Assembly: GCA_011050525.1 (NCBI GenBank)
Contig: DRFO01000006.1
Coordinates: forward strand, 43,631 to 107,630
Reading direction: 5' to 3'
From: Halopseudomonas xinjiangensis
GTDB lineage: Bacteria; Pseudomonadota; Gammaproteobacteria; Pseudomonadales; Pseudomonadaceae
DNA: 64,000 nt
The notes under the pieces are model-generated. The model was not told the origin of the DNA and made no database searches. It saw only the letters and a list, made by a program, of their open reading frames with translations. Positions 8,430 through 20,477 of the stretch are shown here, in pieces. Made by a program: the position numbers and the translations under genes. Position 1 is the first letter of the stretch, and each line of letters begins with the position of its first letter.

Positions 8430-9779
8430 TCAATCCTCTTCCGGAATAGGATCTGTATTGCGGTCCCAGCCAACCAGTAGAACAGTCACTGCCAACGCAA
8501 ACAAGAGGCCAATCCACGGCTCGAAGAATGCCAGCCCCGTACCGATCAGGAGCACCGCCCCGCGCGATGTGTTGCTCTTGGGAATCGCCATCGCCACGTA
8601 GGCGCAGGCGAAGCCGGTCAGCACCAGCGTCAGCGACAGGGCAATGCCCAGCAGCGGTCGCAGGCCAGTCAGCAACGGTAGCAATACAAACAGGATCGGC
8701 AAACCCATGAGGTAATAGGAATGCAGGCCGCTGTGCAGGCTATCCATGGTCGCCTTGCCCTGCTTCCAGCGCTGCAGGATGATCACGTGAACGCCTGTCC
8801 ACAGTGCGCCCTGAGTGGGAAAAAACGGCGCGGAGAGACCCATGAGAGCGTTGCGTATCGCCAGCGACAGGTGCGAGCGGGTTGGGTTGATATCGATATG
8901 CTCATCGTTACGTACGGCCAGGCCTTCACGGATCACTTCGTTGCCTGTGACCAGATCACCGAACAGAATGATGTAGGTGATCAGCGCCAGCGGCATGCCC
9001 TGCAGGAACATCTCCATACTCGGCCAGCCAATGGCGAAGGGCGACACTTTTGCCCATGCCGCATCGACCGGTGGAATAAGAATGCCCCACTGGATGTCAT
9101 AGGTCACTTCACCCACCATCGGTCCGATGATCGCTGCGAGCAGAAAGCCAGGCAGCAGGCCCAGGGCGCCAAGAATAGCAAAGAATCGATATTTCTCCTT
9201 CAGCCTCTGCATGGGGATGGAGAAAGCGAAGATCAGGCAGACCCCGCAAGCCAGGGCCGTAGCAATGGGCTGTTGCAGGAGAAAGCGCTCAGCATCGTCG
9301 ATGAACACGCGTTTCAGCGCGGCAATAGCCGCCCCGAGGATGATGCCTGCCTTCAGCGTATCAGGCAGCCAGATCACGAATTTCTTGCCCAGGCCCGACA
9401 CCCCCAGTACGAACAGGAGCAGCGCAAAATCGAGCGACAGTGCCGTCATCGCCTGAAAGCGCAGCGTCGGATCCTCGTAAGTACCCAGCACGAACGCCAG
9501 CACCAACGGCAAGGCCGGCGTTATCCAGCCAGGCGCGTAGGGCTCGCCAAAGACAATCAGAGCAGAGGCAATCAGGGTCGAGTGAACCAGGGAAACGGCG
9601 ACTGCTTCTTCGAAGGTCAGACCAAAGAACGATGTCATCAACGGCACGATGGCCAGACCTGTTGCGGCGGCAATGATCAGGCCCTGCAGGGCTTCCTGCC
9701 AATACAACTTGGTGTGATAAAAGGGCAAACGGAAGGTAAACGGACCCCAGCGCCAACCAGGCTGTTCGGGTTGAGACAT
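8430..9779 (-). CDS. Polytopic membrane permease, NCS2-like
   Basis: The 449-residue protein is almost wholly hydrophobic, with roughly 11-13 membrane segments. It begins with a short cytoplasmic stretch (MSQPEQPGWRWGPFTFRLP). The motifs FGDLVTGNEVIREG and FFPTQGALWTGVH in the second half, and the general plan, suggest the NCS2/SLC23-type nucleobase transporter fold. The classical NCS2 signature is not obvious, so the substrate is open. The gene stands alone, with a terminator behind it and 270 bp separating it from the ABC gene. The ATG at 9779 is used as start. Confidence 0.65.
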   Translation of the reverse strand: MSQPEQPGWRWGPFTFRLPFYHTKLYWQEALQGLIIAAATGLAIVPLMTSFFGLTFEEAVAVSLVHSTLIASALIVFGEPYAPGWITPALPLVLAFVLGTYEDPTLRFQAMTALSLDFALLLFVLGVSGLGKKFVIWLPDTLKAGIILGAAIAALKRVFIDDAERFLLQQPIATALACGVCLIFAFSIPMQRLKEKYRFFAILGALGLLPGFLLAAIIGPMVGEVTYDIQWGILIPPVDAAWAKVSPFAIGWPSMEMFLQGMPLALITYIILFGDLVTGNEVIREGLAVRNDEHIDINPTRSHLSLAIRNALMGLSAPFFPTQGALWTGVHVIILQRWKQGKATMDSLHSGLHSYYLMGLPILFVLLPLLTGLRPLLGIALSLTLVLTGFACAYVAMAIPKSNTSRGAVLLIGTGLAFFEPWIGLLFALAVTVLLVGWDRNTDPIPEED

Positions 9780-9971
9780 AGCATGACTCCATGGCCAATG
9801 ATTTATTAGATTTGTAATCGTGTTGCCCCGACCAGTTGGCCGACCGGAGCAACATCATTATGACCCCTGAAAGGCCCCTGTTGTCGCGATTAAACTGAGC
9901 GATCACTGTCGTGAATGAGGCTCGGAATTAATCTCGACTTTTCAAACGCAAGGTGCCCAGACGCGACGGCG

Positions 9972-10754
9972 TTACTCACCAAGGGTTTCGTTAAAAAACA
10001 GGTGCATCGCCGCGAAGGCACGCTCAGCTACGACCGGATTGTATTCAGCCTTGCCTGGCATGTTGGCGGTGGGATCGGAGAAGGAATGCACCGCGCCACC
10101 ATAACTATTCATCTGCCAGTCCACATTAGCTTCACGCATCTCTTTCTTGAACGCGTCCACCTGCTCGGGCGGGACGAAGGGATCATTGGCGCCACGCAAT
10201 ACCAGTACCGACGTCTGGATGTTCTTCGCATCCGCCGGGTCTGGCGTATCCAGGTTGCCGTGGAAGGACACTACACCGCCGATGTCGGTTCCGGCGCGCG
10301 CCAGTTCAAGCACCACTCCTCCACCGAAGCAGAAACCGATCGCACCCAGCTTGCTGATATCCAGCGCAACCTTGTCGGCTTGAGACTTGAACACGTCCAG
10401 CGCGGCGTTGACCCGCTTGCGCATCAAGGCGCGGTCCGAACGCACCACTGTGGCGGCCTCGCCCGCTTCGTCGGCATCCTGCGGACGAATGTCCTTGCCA
10501 TACATGTCAGCCACGAATACTACGTATTCCGACCCACCGGCGCGATAAGCCTTCTTCGCCGCGTTTTCGGTCACGCCCATCCAGTTCGGCACCATCAGCA
10601 GCCCGGGGCGCTGTTCCTTCACGGCGTCGTCATAGACCAGCATACCTTCGTAGGCCTCGCCATCAATCTCATAGGATATGGCCTTGACGACCATGTCAGC
10701 CTGGGCAAGCCCGGCGACGCCGGCCAGCAGTAGGGTAGGAAAGGTTTTCTTCAT
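9972..10754 (-). CDS. Exported dienelactone hydrolase-family protein
   Basis: This is an alpha/beta hydrolase of the dienelactone hydrolase family. Counting from the chosen start, the triad is Cys142 (GFCFGGG), Asp191 (GANDPFVP) and His222 (GAVHSF). Cys is the usual nucleophile in this family. The frame is open further upstream, but ATG 10754 is preferred: it follows a GGAG ribosome site and begins a clear signal peptide ending near LAQA (residue 19), so the 260-residue protein should be periplasmic. The substrate is unknown. It lies just downstream of htpG on the same strand, a neighbourhood also seen in P. aeruginosa, but a terminator separates the two. Confidence 0.85.
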   Translation of the reverse strand: MKKTFPTLLLAGVAGLAQADMVVKAISYEIDGEAYEGMLVYDDAVKEQRPGLLMVPNWMGVTENAAKKAYRAGGSEYVVFVADMYGKDIRPQDADEAGEAATVVRSDRALMRKRVNAALDVFKSQADKVALDISKLGAIGFCFGGGVVLELARAGTDIGGVVSFHGNLDTPDPADAKNIQTSVLVLRGANDPFVPPEQVDAFKKEMREANVDWQMNSYGGAVHSFSDPTANMPGKAEYNPVVAERAFAAMHLFFNETLGE

Positions 10755-10812
10755 TACAAGCTCCGGGGTTGAAAGTCCTTGACGAAGCCAAGCATAGACG
10801 CTTTTCAACGAA

Positions 10813-10836
10813 CAAGGCCCGCTTGCGCGGGCCTTG
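10813..10836 (-). terminator. Terminator downstream of htpG
   Basis: A perfect 10-bp stem, CAAGGCCCGC/GCGGGCCTTG with loop TTGC, starts 33 bp past the htpG stop. On the minus strand it is followed by TTGTTCGTTG, only moderately T-rich. Confidence 0.75.
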
Positions 10837-10868
10837 AAACGTAACAATATCTACATCGTGAACCGGGT

Positions 10869-12770
10869 CTACTTGCTCAGTTCCACCAGCAGCGCGTTCA
10901 ACCTGCGAACATAGCTACCCGGATCCTGCAGGCTTTCGCCGGCAGCCAGCGCGGCCTGATCGAACAGAATGTGCGTCAGGTCGGCGAAGCGGGTTTCATT
11001 CTGCTCAGCGTCGAGCTTTTCGAGCAAGGGGTGAGATGGATTGATTTCCATGATCGGCTTGCTTTCCGGAGCCTGCTGGCCGGTCGCCTCGAGGATCTTG
11101 CGCATCTGCATGCCCATGCCGTCTTCAACGATCACCAGAACCGCGGGGGAATCGGTCAGGCGATGGGAGACCTTAACGTCTTCGACACTCTCCGCCAGAA
11201 CATCCTTGATGCGCTGAACCAGATCGGCCTTGGCTTTTGCCGCCTCTTCCTGGGCCTGCTTGTCTTCTTCGCCTTCCAGGCTACCCAGATCCAGGTCGCC
11301 GCGTGCAATATCGACAAACTGCTTGCCGCTGTATTCGGTCAGGTGGCTCATCAGCCACTCGTCGATACGGTCAGTCAACAGCAAGACTTCAATGCCTTTC
11401 TTGCGGAAGATTTCCAGGTGCGGGCTGTTCTTGACCTGATTGTAACGCTCGCCAGTCAGGTAATAGATTTTGTCCTGACCTTCCTTCATGCGTTCGATGT
11501 AAGCATCCAGGCTGACCACTTCGCTGTCGTCATTCTGCTGGGTGGAGGCAAAGCGCAGCAGGCCTGCAACCTTCTCGCGGTTGGCAAAATCCTCGGCCGG
11601 CCCTTCCTTGAGAACGCTGCCGAAGTTCTTCCAGAACTTGCTGTACTGCTCAGGACCCTTCTTCACGAGCTTTTCGAGCATATCCAGCACACGCTTGGTC
11701 AGCGCCGATTTCATGCTGTCGATCGCTGGGTCCTTCTGCAGGATTTCACGCGAGACGTTCAATGACAGGTCGTTGGAATCGACCACACCCTTGACGAAGC
11801 GCAGGTACAGCGGCAGGAACTGTTCGGCGTCATCCATGATGAATACGCGCTGCACATACAGCTTGAGGCCACGCGGTGCTTCACGCTGATACAGATCGAA
11901 GGGCGCACGGCCAGGCACGTAAAGCAGGCTGGTATATTCCAGCTTGCCTTCGACCTTGTTGTGGCTCCAGCTCAGCGGATTGTCGAAATCGTGGGCAACG
12001 TGCTTGTAGAACTCCTGGTATTCCTCGTCGCTTACTTCGCTACGCGGACGGGTCCACAGAGCGCTGGCACGGTTCACGGTTTCCCATTCCGCTTCGGCAG
12101 GCTTTTCTTCCTCACCCATGTGCTGCTTGGGTAGCTCGATAGGCAGGGAGATGTGATCGGAATATTTCTTGACCACGTTGCGCAGACGCCAGCCATCAGC
12201 AAACTCGGACTCGGCCGCCTTCAAATGCAATACGATGCGGCTGCCGCGCTCCGGCATCTCGATAGTCTCGATGCTGAAATCGCCCTCGCCCGCCGACTCC
12301 CAGCGCACACCTTCGGCAGCATCCAGGCCGGCACGACGGGTAAAGACTTCGACTTTGTCAGCGACGATAAAGGCACTGTAGAAACCCACCCCGAACTGAC
12401 CAATCAGGCTGGCATCTTTCTTCTGGTCACCGCTTAACTGCTGCATGAAGGCAGCAGTGCCGGATTTGGCGATGGTGCCGAGGTTTTCGATTACCTCCTC
12501 GCGGGACATGCCGATGCCGTTGTCTTCGATAGTCAGGGTCTTGGCTTGTTCGTCAGCGCTGATACGGATACGCAGATCAGGCTGGTTTTCCAGCAATTCG
12601 GGCTTGGCGATGGCTTCGAAACGCAGTTTGTCCGAGGCATCCGAGGCATTGGAAATCAATTCTCGGAGAAAGATTTCCTTGTTCGAATACATCGAGTGGA
12701 TCATGAGGTGCAGCAGTTGCTTGACCTCAGTCTGAAATCCGAGCGTTTCCTTATGGGCTTCCACGGTCAT
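10869..12770 (-). CDS. htpG: Molecular chaperone HtpG (Hsp90)
   Basis: Cytosolic ATP-driven Hsp90 chaperone of 633 residues, the normal bacterial length. The GHKL ATP-binding domain at the N terminus shows [24 protein letters not shown], and the lid motif [11 protein letters not shown]. The middle domain carries the catalytic arginine region (LNVSREILQ). The C-terminal dimerisation domain follows. The ATG at 12770 lies about 100 bp from the neighbouring minus-strand gene, leaving room for its own promoter; I did not see a convincing sigma-32 site. Confidence 0.97.
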   Translation of the reverse strand: MTVEAHKETLGFQTEVKQLLHLMIHSMYSNKEIFLRELISNASDASDKLRFEAIAKPELLENQPDLRIRISADEQAKTLTIEDNGIGMSREEVIENLGTIAKSGTAAFMQQLSGDQKKDASLIGQFGVGFYSAFIVADKVEVFTRRAGLDAAEGVRWESAGEGDFSIETIEMPERGSRIVLHLKAAESEFADGWRLRNVVKKYSDHISLPIELPKQHMGEEEKPAEAEWETVNRASALWTRPRSEVSDEEYQEFYKHVAHDFDNPLSWSHNKVEGKLEYTSLLYVPGRAPFDLYQREAPRGLKLYVQRVFIMDDAEQFLPLYLRFVKGVVDSNDLSLNVSREILQKDPAIDSMKSALTKRVLDMLEKLVKKGPEQYSKFWKNFGSVLKEGPAEDFANREKVAGLLRFASTQQNDDSEVVSLDAYIERMKEGQDKIYYLTGERYNQVKNSPHLEIFRKKGIEVLLLTDRIDEWLMSHLTEYSGKQFVDIARGDLDLGSLEGEEDKQAQEEAAKAKADLVQRIKDVLAESVEDVKVSHRLTDSPAVLVIVEDGMGMQMRKILEATGQQAPESKPIMEINPSHPLLEKLDAEQNETRFADLTHILFDQAALAAGESLQDPGSYVRRLNALLVELSK

Positions 12771-12871
12771 CTTGCTTTGTCTCCATCAAGTTCATCAAAG
12801 GCTGTGCCTGCAGTCAGGCGTCCAGATGGGTACTTGATGGGGACAGCCATGGGCTATTTCAAGATGTGCGC

Positions 12872-13870
12872 TTAGGGAACCGAAAAGGTTTCGATACCGG
12901 AAAGGTCCAGCGGATGAAATTGCAGGTCAACCTGGTTTGACCCGTAAGCCTGAGCCAGCACGATCCGGCGATCATCGGTCACGCCTTTCAAGCGACCCTC
13001 ATGCACCCGTCCGGTGACCGTAGTGAGCCGCAATCTCGAGCCGCTGAACAGCTCCGGCTCATCCAGTAGAGCCAGCAGGCTGACGGGATGCCAGCGAGGG
13101 GGCACGGGCTCACTGACGCCACCAAGCCCCGCTTCCGGCGGTGCTGCGTCTTTCTGAGTGACTGCTGCACGCTGCTTTGCCTGGACCTGCTCCAGCCATG
13201 GAGGAGTCGAAAGCAATTGGGCTTCACCGCTTAGCCAGGTAGCCTGGGCAGAAGGAAGATGAAGGTGGATTTTCAGATCCACTTTGCCATTGGTTACCGG
13301 GGTGAACGTCAAGCTCAGGCTATAACTGTCAGCAATGCGTTGCAGACCCGGGGGTGTCAGCGCACCGTTATGCCATTGCAACACCACCTCTGGCCAAGCG
13401 CCCTGATCACCAGGAAGACGATCCACGCTGACGTTATCAAGCAATTCGGGGGCGGTATGGAAGTGAATACCGAGGGAGCGGCGAATACTGTTCTCAGGCC
13501 CCTCCTCGAACACTAGTTCGTTGCCTCGCCACAGCACGCGGTCAGGAGTGAATTCCTGGCCCATCACCGCGCCCTGGATCGCGCCGGATTGTCGTTGCGA
13601 CTCCATCCATTGCCCGGACAGCAGCAGCTCTACTCGTTCGGGCTGGTCCTGATAGAGCAAGCCGAGGCCGGTCAGCCCGGCGACCAGCCCCAGCGTCAAT
13701 ACCCATCGCGGCCACACGGCGTAACCACGACCGCGCATGAACAGGGTTGCAATGGGACATACCAGGGCAGTCAGCACCAGGGCGATAGATAACGGAACAG
13801 AGCTGATGACCAGCCAGATCCAGGCAATCGAGATGAGCACCAATGAGCTCAGTACCAGTACGGCTTCCAT
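12872..13870 (-). CDS. Uncharacterised membrane-anchored protein
   Basis: I do not recognise this 332-residue protein. It begins with three hydrophobic segments at about residues 4-25, 28-46 and 55-76. A soluble C-terminal part with mixed beta-strand character follows: about 80-215 (GNELVFEEGPENS, LQWHNGALTPPGLQRIAD), a Pro/Ala-rich linker near 225-255, and a last block (about 260-332) with RLRLTTVTGRVHEGRL and DDRRIVLAQAYGSNQ. This last block resembles a small-barrel, LSm-like segment, which is only a suggestion. It lies between htpG and two thioesterases, all minus strand. Confidence 0.75.
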   Translation of the reverse strand: MEAVLVLSSLVLISIAWIWLVISSVPLSIALVLTALVCPIATLFMRGRGYAVWPRWVLTLGLVAGLTGLGLLYQDQPERVELLLSGQWMESQRQSGAIQGAVMGQEFTPDRVLWRGNELVFEEGPENSIRRSLGIHFHTAPELLDNVSVDRLPGDQGAWPEVVLQWHNGALTPPGLQRIADSYSLSLTFTPVTNGKVDLKIHLHLPSAQATWLSGEAQLLSTPPWLEQVQAKQRAAVTQKDAAPPEAGLGGVSEPVPPRWHPVSLLALLDEPELFSGSRLRLTTVTGRVHEGRLKGVTDDRRIVLAQAYGSNQVDLQFHPLDLSGIETFSVP

Positions 13871-13897
13871 GTCTGACTACATCCTCGAACAGCGTGA

Positions 13898-14344
13898 TCA
13901 ATCGAGTTTGAAATGTGCCCTGGCGGTCGCTATGGGTTCGTTCGAGCGAGTCTGCCAGGCAGTAATCGCCACGTTACCTACTCGGCGGCCCTGACGCCAT
14001 ACCTGACAGGTAGCGTAGGTATCCTTATTCAATCCGGCCCGGAGGTAATCGATTGAAAAATCGATGATCTTTGGGAAGTTGGGGCTTTTCATGAATATCA
14101 TCAGATGCAGCAGTGCAGCCTGCTCCATGAACCCGGCGATGACCCCACCATGAATTGCCGGCAGCACAGGATTACCGATGTTGTCCTTGCTGATGGGCAG
14201 ACGAAACAGGACCTCCTCACCCATGGGTTCGACTTTGACTCCAATCAGACGGGCATAGGGTATAGCCGCAACCAGCGGAGCGTAATCACCCGAATCGTGG
14301 GCCTGGCGTACCAGTTTTTCTATGTCGGCCGCTTCAAGCCTCAT
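13898..14344 (-). CDS. PaaI-type hotdog thioesterase (second of a pair)
   Basis: The 148-residue protein has the hotdog fold of PaaI-like acyl-CoA thioesterases. It shows the family core NPVLPAIHGGVIAGFMEQAALLH, with the conserved HGG turn and an acidic residue on the following helix, and a strand FSIDYLRAGLNKDTYA. These enzymes hydrolyse acyl-CoA in the cytoplasm; the chain specificity is not readable. Its start overlaps the stop of the upstream thioesterase gene by four bases (ATGA), so the two are translationally coupled and may form a mixed complex. The 332-residue gene begins 27 bp downstream. Confidence 0.88.
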   Translation of the reverse strand: MRLEAADIEKLVRQAHDSGDYAPLVAAIPYARLIGVKVEPMGEEVLFRLPISKDNIGNPVLPAIHGGVIAGFMEQAALLHLMIFMKSPNFPKIIDFSIDYLRAGLNKDTYATCQVWRQGRRVGNVAITAWQTRSNEPIATARAHFKLD

Positions 14345-14808
14345 GCTGCACCCCCGTCCATGGTTCTGGAGAGCTGCCCCTGCTTGTCCGGTTTACCCAT
14401 TCGCATGAAGGTACCAACCACATGCGCAATCGGCTCCTGCTTGGACGACTGATAGGCCACGCCCCGGGTGAAGATAATGGCGGGCGTGATCCGATAGCAT
14501 TCAGCAAAGCCGAAAATGGCCTTGTTTGGATCAGCCGGTCGCATGTAATCGATACGCAGATCAAGCGTTGGGCAAATTTCGAACTCCGGCAGGAAACAGA
14601 CCGTTGAAATGCCACAGCAGGTATCCATCAGCGTGGTGATGGCGCCGCCGTGTACGACACCGGTGACGGGGTTGCCAACAATCGACTCACTATAGGGCAA
14701 ACGGAGCACCAATCCTTTTTCGTCAGCTTGCTCTACGGTTATTCCCAGCACCTGACAGTGCCGTAGTACCGAGATGAAACTCCTCGCACGATCTTCGATG
14801 CTAGCCAT
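14341..14808 (-). CDS. PaaI-type hotdog thioesterase (first of a pair)
   Basis: A second hotdog thioesterase of about 155 residues, with the core GNPVTGVVHGGAITTLMDTC followed by CGIST, and LDLRIDYMRPADP. The Asp in TLMD sits where PaaI enzymes carry the catalytic acidic residue; the partner gene has Glu there (GFMEQ). The frame opens at GTG 14820, but ATG 14808 (MASIEDRARSF) follows GAGAG at a suitable distance and is preferred. It is the first gene of a two-gene unit. Confidence 0.86.
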   Translation of the reverse strand: MASIEDRARSFISVLRHCQVLGITVEQADEKGLVLRLPYSESIVGNPVTGVVHGGAITTLMDTCCGISTVCFLPEFEICPTLDLRIDYMRPADPNKAIFGFAECYRITPAIIFTRGVAYQSSKQEPIAHVVGTFMRMGKPDKQGQLSRTMDGGAA

Positions 14809-14979
14809 GGCGACTCTCACTACTTCAGTTAACGGCAGAAACGGCTGAGCATCTTAACGACATCCCACCCCATACTCCAGAAAATGGCGCCTAGTCTTTC
14901 CGAGTGGCTTATGCAAGGACCGGAACTAAACAAGCTGTCAGGTGCCCTAAAAAAGGACTAATCCGCATTGGAGAACCGT

Positions 14980-15360
14980 ATGAAGAAGATTTGCGCAACA
15001 GCAGCTCTGGTAGCTACCTTTGGTCTTCTGGCTGCCTGTGGCGGCGAAGAAGAGACCGTGGAATATCCCGCCGAGACGACTGATCAGAACATGACCAACG
15101 ACCCGGCGACCGCGCCGGGCACAGGCACTGGCACAACCGGTACTGGAACAGGCACTGGCATGGGTACTGGAACAGGCACTGGCACTGGCACGACTGGTAC
15201 TGGTACTGGTACTGGTATGGGTACCGGCACGGGTACCACCGGTAGCACCACGGGCATGGGCACTGGCACAACCGGCACGGGTACCGGAATGGGCAACGAC
15301 ACCATGGGCGATCCCATGGACGATCCCATGGATGACGGCACTACTACTCAGCCTGAGTAA
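14980..15360 (+). CDS. Small lipoprotein with Gly-Thr repeat domain
   Basis: The 126-residue protein starts with a lipoprotein signal sequence (MKKICATAALVATFGLLAAC), lipobox LAAC with Cys20. The frame opens upstream at TTG 14968, but ATG 14980 follows GGAG (14969-14972) and starts the signal peptide cleanly. After an acidic stretch (GGEEETVEYPAE) come about 60 residues made almost only of Gly, Thr and a few Met. The tail is acidic (GDPMDDPMDDGTTTQPE). No fold or function is recognisable; a flexible spacer exposed from the outer membrane or in the periplasm is plausible. The gene stands alone, with a hairpin 14 bp after the stop. Confidence 0.85.
   Translation: MKKICATAALVATFGLLAACGGEEETVEYPAETTDQNMTNDPATAPGTGTGTTGTGTGTGMGTGTGTGTGTTGTGTGTGMGTGTGTTGSTTGMGTGTTGTGTGMGNDTMGDPMDDPMDDGTTTQPE
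15118..15294 (+). repeat. Intragenic GG-N-AC-N hexamer repeat
   Basis: Imperfect six-base units of the form GGNACN (for example GGCACT, GGTACT, GGAACA) run through the middle of the lipoprotein gene and encode alternating Gly-Thr. Third positions vary, so the protein repeat is more regular than the DNA repeat. The array is in frame, so loss or gain of units would change only the length of the domain. Confidence 0.85.
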
Positions 15361-15373
15361 CCAAGGCATTATT

Positions 15374-15404
15374 GACAGCACACGTCCTCGCGGCGTGTGC
15401 TGTC
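15374..15404. terminator. Hairpin between convergent lipoprotein and MAPEG genes
   Basis: A perfect 11-bp stem, GACAGCACACG/CGTGTGCTGTC, with a 9-nt loop, lies between two convergent genes and could end both transcripts. The following tract is only weakly T-rich on either strand. Confidence 0.6.
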
Positions 15405-15419
15405 GCGTCTGTCACTAGG

Positions 15420-15815
15420 TCAGGCGATGGCTGGCGCAAGCAGAAGCCCCAGACTACTGAGGAATCCTATTCCCCAGGCCACACTTCGCAGAGTAGCCCA
15501 GTCCATCAAATAAAGAGCGGTATAGGCTATCCGCGCCAGGATGAAGAGCCCGGCCAGCGTATCCACCGTAGTGCCCTGAACGTTGGTCACCTGGGTAACC
15601 AACACGCCAGCCGCAAACAACGGAAAAGCTTCGAACATATTTGCATGCGTGGCCATCGCGCGGGCTCCCCATCCTGTCAGAGCAGCCTGCTGCGTCCGGG
15701 GATTGTTATTGTCATATCCTTTCTTATCGATTCGGGCCATGGCAACGGCGACCGGTACCTTGGTCAATACCAGCATCAAAGCAGCAACAAACAAACACCA
15801 GAGCGGGAAACTCAT
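15420..15815 (-). CDS. MAPEG-family membrane protein
   Basis: The 131-residue protein has four hydrophobic segments and the bacterial MAPEG pattern: an N-terminal helix, then KKGYDNNNPRTQQAALTGWGARAMATHANMFEAFPLF, whose Asn/Arg/His/Glu residues in and beside helix 2 match the glutathione-binding region of the family (I quote only the region; the key residues are R, H, N and E). Bacterial members are poorly defined integral membrane proteins of the eicosanoid/glutathione-metabolism superfamily. Its start overlaps the stop of the DUF599 gene by four bases, so both are probably made together in the inner membrane. Confidence 0.87.
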   Translation of the reverse strand: MSFPLWCLFVAALMLVLTKVPVAVAMARIDKKGYDNNNPRTQQAALTGWGARAMATHANMFEAFPLFAAGVLVTQVTNVQGTTVDTLAGLFILARIAYTALYLMDWATLRSVAWGIGFLSSLGLLLAPAIA

Positions 15816-16549
15816 GGGGCTTTATCCTCGGCAAACGGAGTGGGTGTGAACATCATGGCTTTGAGTACAGCAGAGTGAAACTCACGCCGATACAACACGT
15901 ATACCACTCCGGTTGTAGCGGCTATGAACAGTAGCGGATTGATGAACCAGGCAAGGGTAGCCAGCGCAAAATAATAGGCGCGCAGGCCAAGATTGAACTC
16001 GTTGCCGGCCATGGACAGTACCCGGGCAGCGCGCTCGGCATAAGCGCGACGCTCCGCTTCGGTAACCGATTTTTCCCCTACCAACGGCGCTGAACCGAGC
16101 AATACCGAGGCGAAATTGTACTGTCGCATTCCCCACGAGAAGGTGAAAAAGGCATAGATGAATATGCCGAGCATCACCAGCAACTTGATCTCCGATATTT
16201 CACGGCTGACAGGGGTGACAAAGGGCAGCTCCTGCAGCAGACTCTGAGCCCGATCGGTGGCGCCCATCACGGTAATCAAGCCGGCTAGAATAAGCAGCGT
16301 ACTGGATGCAAAGAAAGCGGTATTGCGTTCCAAGTTGCCGATAACGCTGGCATCGGCTATGCGTTGCTCGCGCATCATCAACCTGGTCATCCAGTCCTTG
16401 CGATAAAGATGCAACACACTAGCCAGGCAGGCCGTGTCCCGCGCCTTGCGCCGAGCGTAGCGCGTGTAGCCAACCCAACAGATAAAGAACCAGCAGACGG
16501 CGGACAAATTGAGCCAGGTGGCGCCAGCATCAGGCAGAGAGAGCATCAA
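15812..16549 (-). CDS. DUF599 membrane protein
   Basis: The 245-residue protein has four to five predicted membrane segments and family landmarks: a WVGYTRYARRK cytoplasmic loop after the first helix, NLERNTAFFASSTLLILAG, and FSWGMRQYNFASVLLGSAP. It fits the DUF599 family, whose function is unknown. The first codons are ATG ATG; either may start. The last four bases overlap the MAPEG start, so the two form a small operon. Confidence 0.85.
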   Translation of the reverse strand: MMLSLPDAGATWLNLSAVCWFFICWVGYTRYARRKARDTACLASVLHLYRKDWMTRLMMREQRIADASVIGNLERNTAFFASSTLLILAGLITVMGATDRAQSLLQELPFVTPVSREISEIKLLVMLGIFIYAFFTFSWGMRQYNFASVLLGSAPLVGEKSVTEAERRAYAERAARVLSMAGNEFNLGLRAYYFALATLAWFINPLLFIAATTGVVYVLYRREFHSAVLKAMMFTPTPFAEDKAP

Positions 16550-16665
16550 GATTCCTTTTCTTGCTCGAACGGATGTTCAAATGCGTTTCGCATCAGCAGT
16601 ATAGTCAGCGGCGAGGCATTCACAAAGCCCATAGCAGGCGCCTTACTTTCCGACCGCCACGCAAT

Positions 16666-16686
16666 AAAAACCCCGCCGAAGCGGGG
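16666..16686 (-). terminator. Terminator of the sucCD transcript
   Basis: CCCCGC-TTCG-GCGGGG read on the minus strand is a stable UUCG tetraloop stem followed by TTTTT. It lies 24 bp after the sucD stop and should end the leftward TCA transcript. Confidence 0.9.
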
Positions 16687-16710
16687 TCGTTGGCTCAGCA
16701 AGCTGAAGCC

Positions 16711-17592
16711 TTACTTGATGGCCCAGCCGGTAAGCTCGGACAGCGCCTTGCCGATGTCGGCCAGCGAACGCACGGTTTTTACACCAGCATCTTCCAAGGC
16801 TGCAAACTTCTCGTCAGCAGTACCCTTGCCGCCGGAAATGATCGCGCCAGCGTGACCCATACGCTTGCCGGCAGGAGCCGTTACGCCAGCAATGTAGGAC
16901 ACGACAGGCTTGGTCACGTGCGCCTTGATATAGGCCGCAGCCTCTTCTTCAGCACTGCCGCCAATCTCGCCAATCATGACAATGGCTTCGGTCTTCGGAT
17001 CCTTCTCGAACATTTCCAGAATGTCGATGAAGTTGGAACCCGGAATCGGGTCACCACCGATACCAACACAGGAAGACTGGCCGAAACCGGCATCCGTGGT
17101 CTGCTTGACGGCTTCATAGGTCAGGGTGCCTGAACGCGACACAATGCCGACCTTGCCTGGCAAATGAATGTGACCAGGCATGATGCCGATCTTGCACTCG
17201 CCGGGAGTGATGACGCCCGGGCAGTTAGGCCCGATCAGACGTACGCCGAGCTCGTCGCAGACGACCTTGGCTTCCAGCATGTCCAGGGTCGGAATGCCTT
17301 CGGTGATGCACACGATCAACTGGATGCCGCCCTTGGCCGCTTCCAGGATCGAATCCTTGCAGAACGGAGCCGGAACGTAGATCACGCTGGCAGTCGCGCC
17401 AGTTTGCTCTACTGCTTCGCGCACGGTGTTGAACACCGGCAGGCCGAGGTGCGTGGTGCCGCCCTTGCCTGGGGTAACGCCACCGACCATCCTGGTGCCG
17501 TACTCAATAGCCTGCTCGGAATGAAAAGTGCCCTGCGAGCCAGTGAAGCCCTGGCAAATAACCTTGGTATCTTTGTCGATCAAAATGCTCAT
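16711..17592 (-). CDS. sucD: Succinyl-CoA synthetase alpha subunit
   Basis: SucD with SucC converts succinyl-CoA, ADP and phosphate to succinate, CoA and ATP. The 293-residue subunit shows the N-terminal CoA-binding Rossmann domain ([19 protein letters not shown]) and the ligase domain with [20 protein letters not shown]. The phospho-histidine loop is [12 protein letters not shown] (His at about 247). The start at 17592 directly abuts the sucC stop, as expected for a coupled pair. A strong terminator follows. Confidence 0.97.
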   Translation of the reverse strand: MSILIDKDTKVICQGFTGSQGTFHSEQAIEYGTRMVGGVTPGKGGTTHLGLPVFNTVREAVEQTGATASVIYVPAPFCKDSILEAAKGGIQLIVCITEGIPTLDMLEAKVVCDELGVRLIGPNCPGVITPGECKIGIMPGHIHLPGKVGIVSRSGTLTYEAVKQTTDAGFGQSSCVGIGGDPIPGSNFIDILEMFEKDPKTEAIVMIGEIGGSAEEEAAAYIKAHVTKPVVSYIAGVTAPAGKRMGHAGAIISGGKGTADEKFAALEDAGVKTVRSLADIGKALSELTGWAIK

Positions 17593-18759
<1,167 letters not shown>

Positions 18760-18972
18760 ACTTATCTACCGTTTTGGTCGTGTAGGAATTGCGTTCATGA
18801 CGGTGGTCCGTACCGCGCCACCGTCACCATTACCAGGCCTGTGTCGCTACCGCTTTGCAGCAACAGCCTGTTTGCCACCCTAAGGTGATGGTCGATCACT
18901 CGACCCGTGCTACATCTGAAATCGTGGTAACCAGCAAATAAATGTCCGACCTGCCAGTCACCGGGCGCTATG

Positions 18973-20463
<1,491 letters not shown>

Positions 20464-20477
20464 TCAGGCCGCTAAGT

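Noticed and set aside
14947..15381. Antisense ORFs with Val-Pro or Cys-rich repeats opposite the lipoprotein
   Set aside because: They are the complement of the GGNACN coding repeat; only the plus strand has a ribosome site and a lipoprotein signal.
18799..18825. Terminator between lpd and sucC
   Set aside because: A perfect 8-bp stem, but about 150 bp from the lpd stop and without a T-run; left as a possible intercistronic structure.
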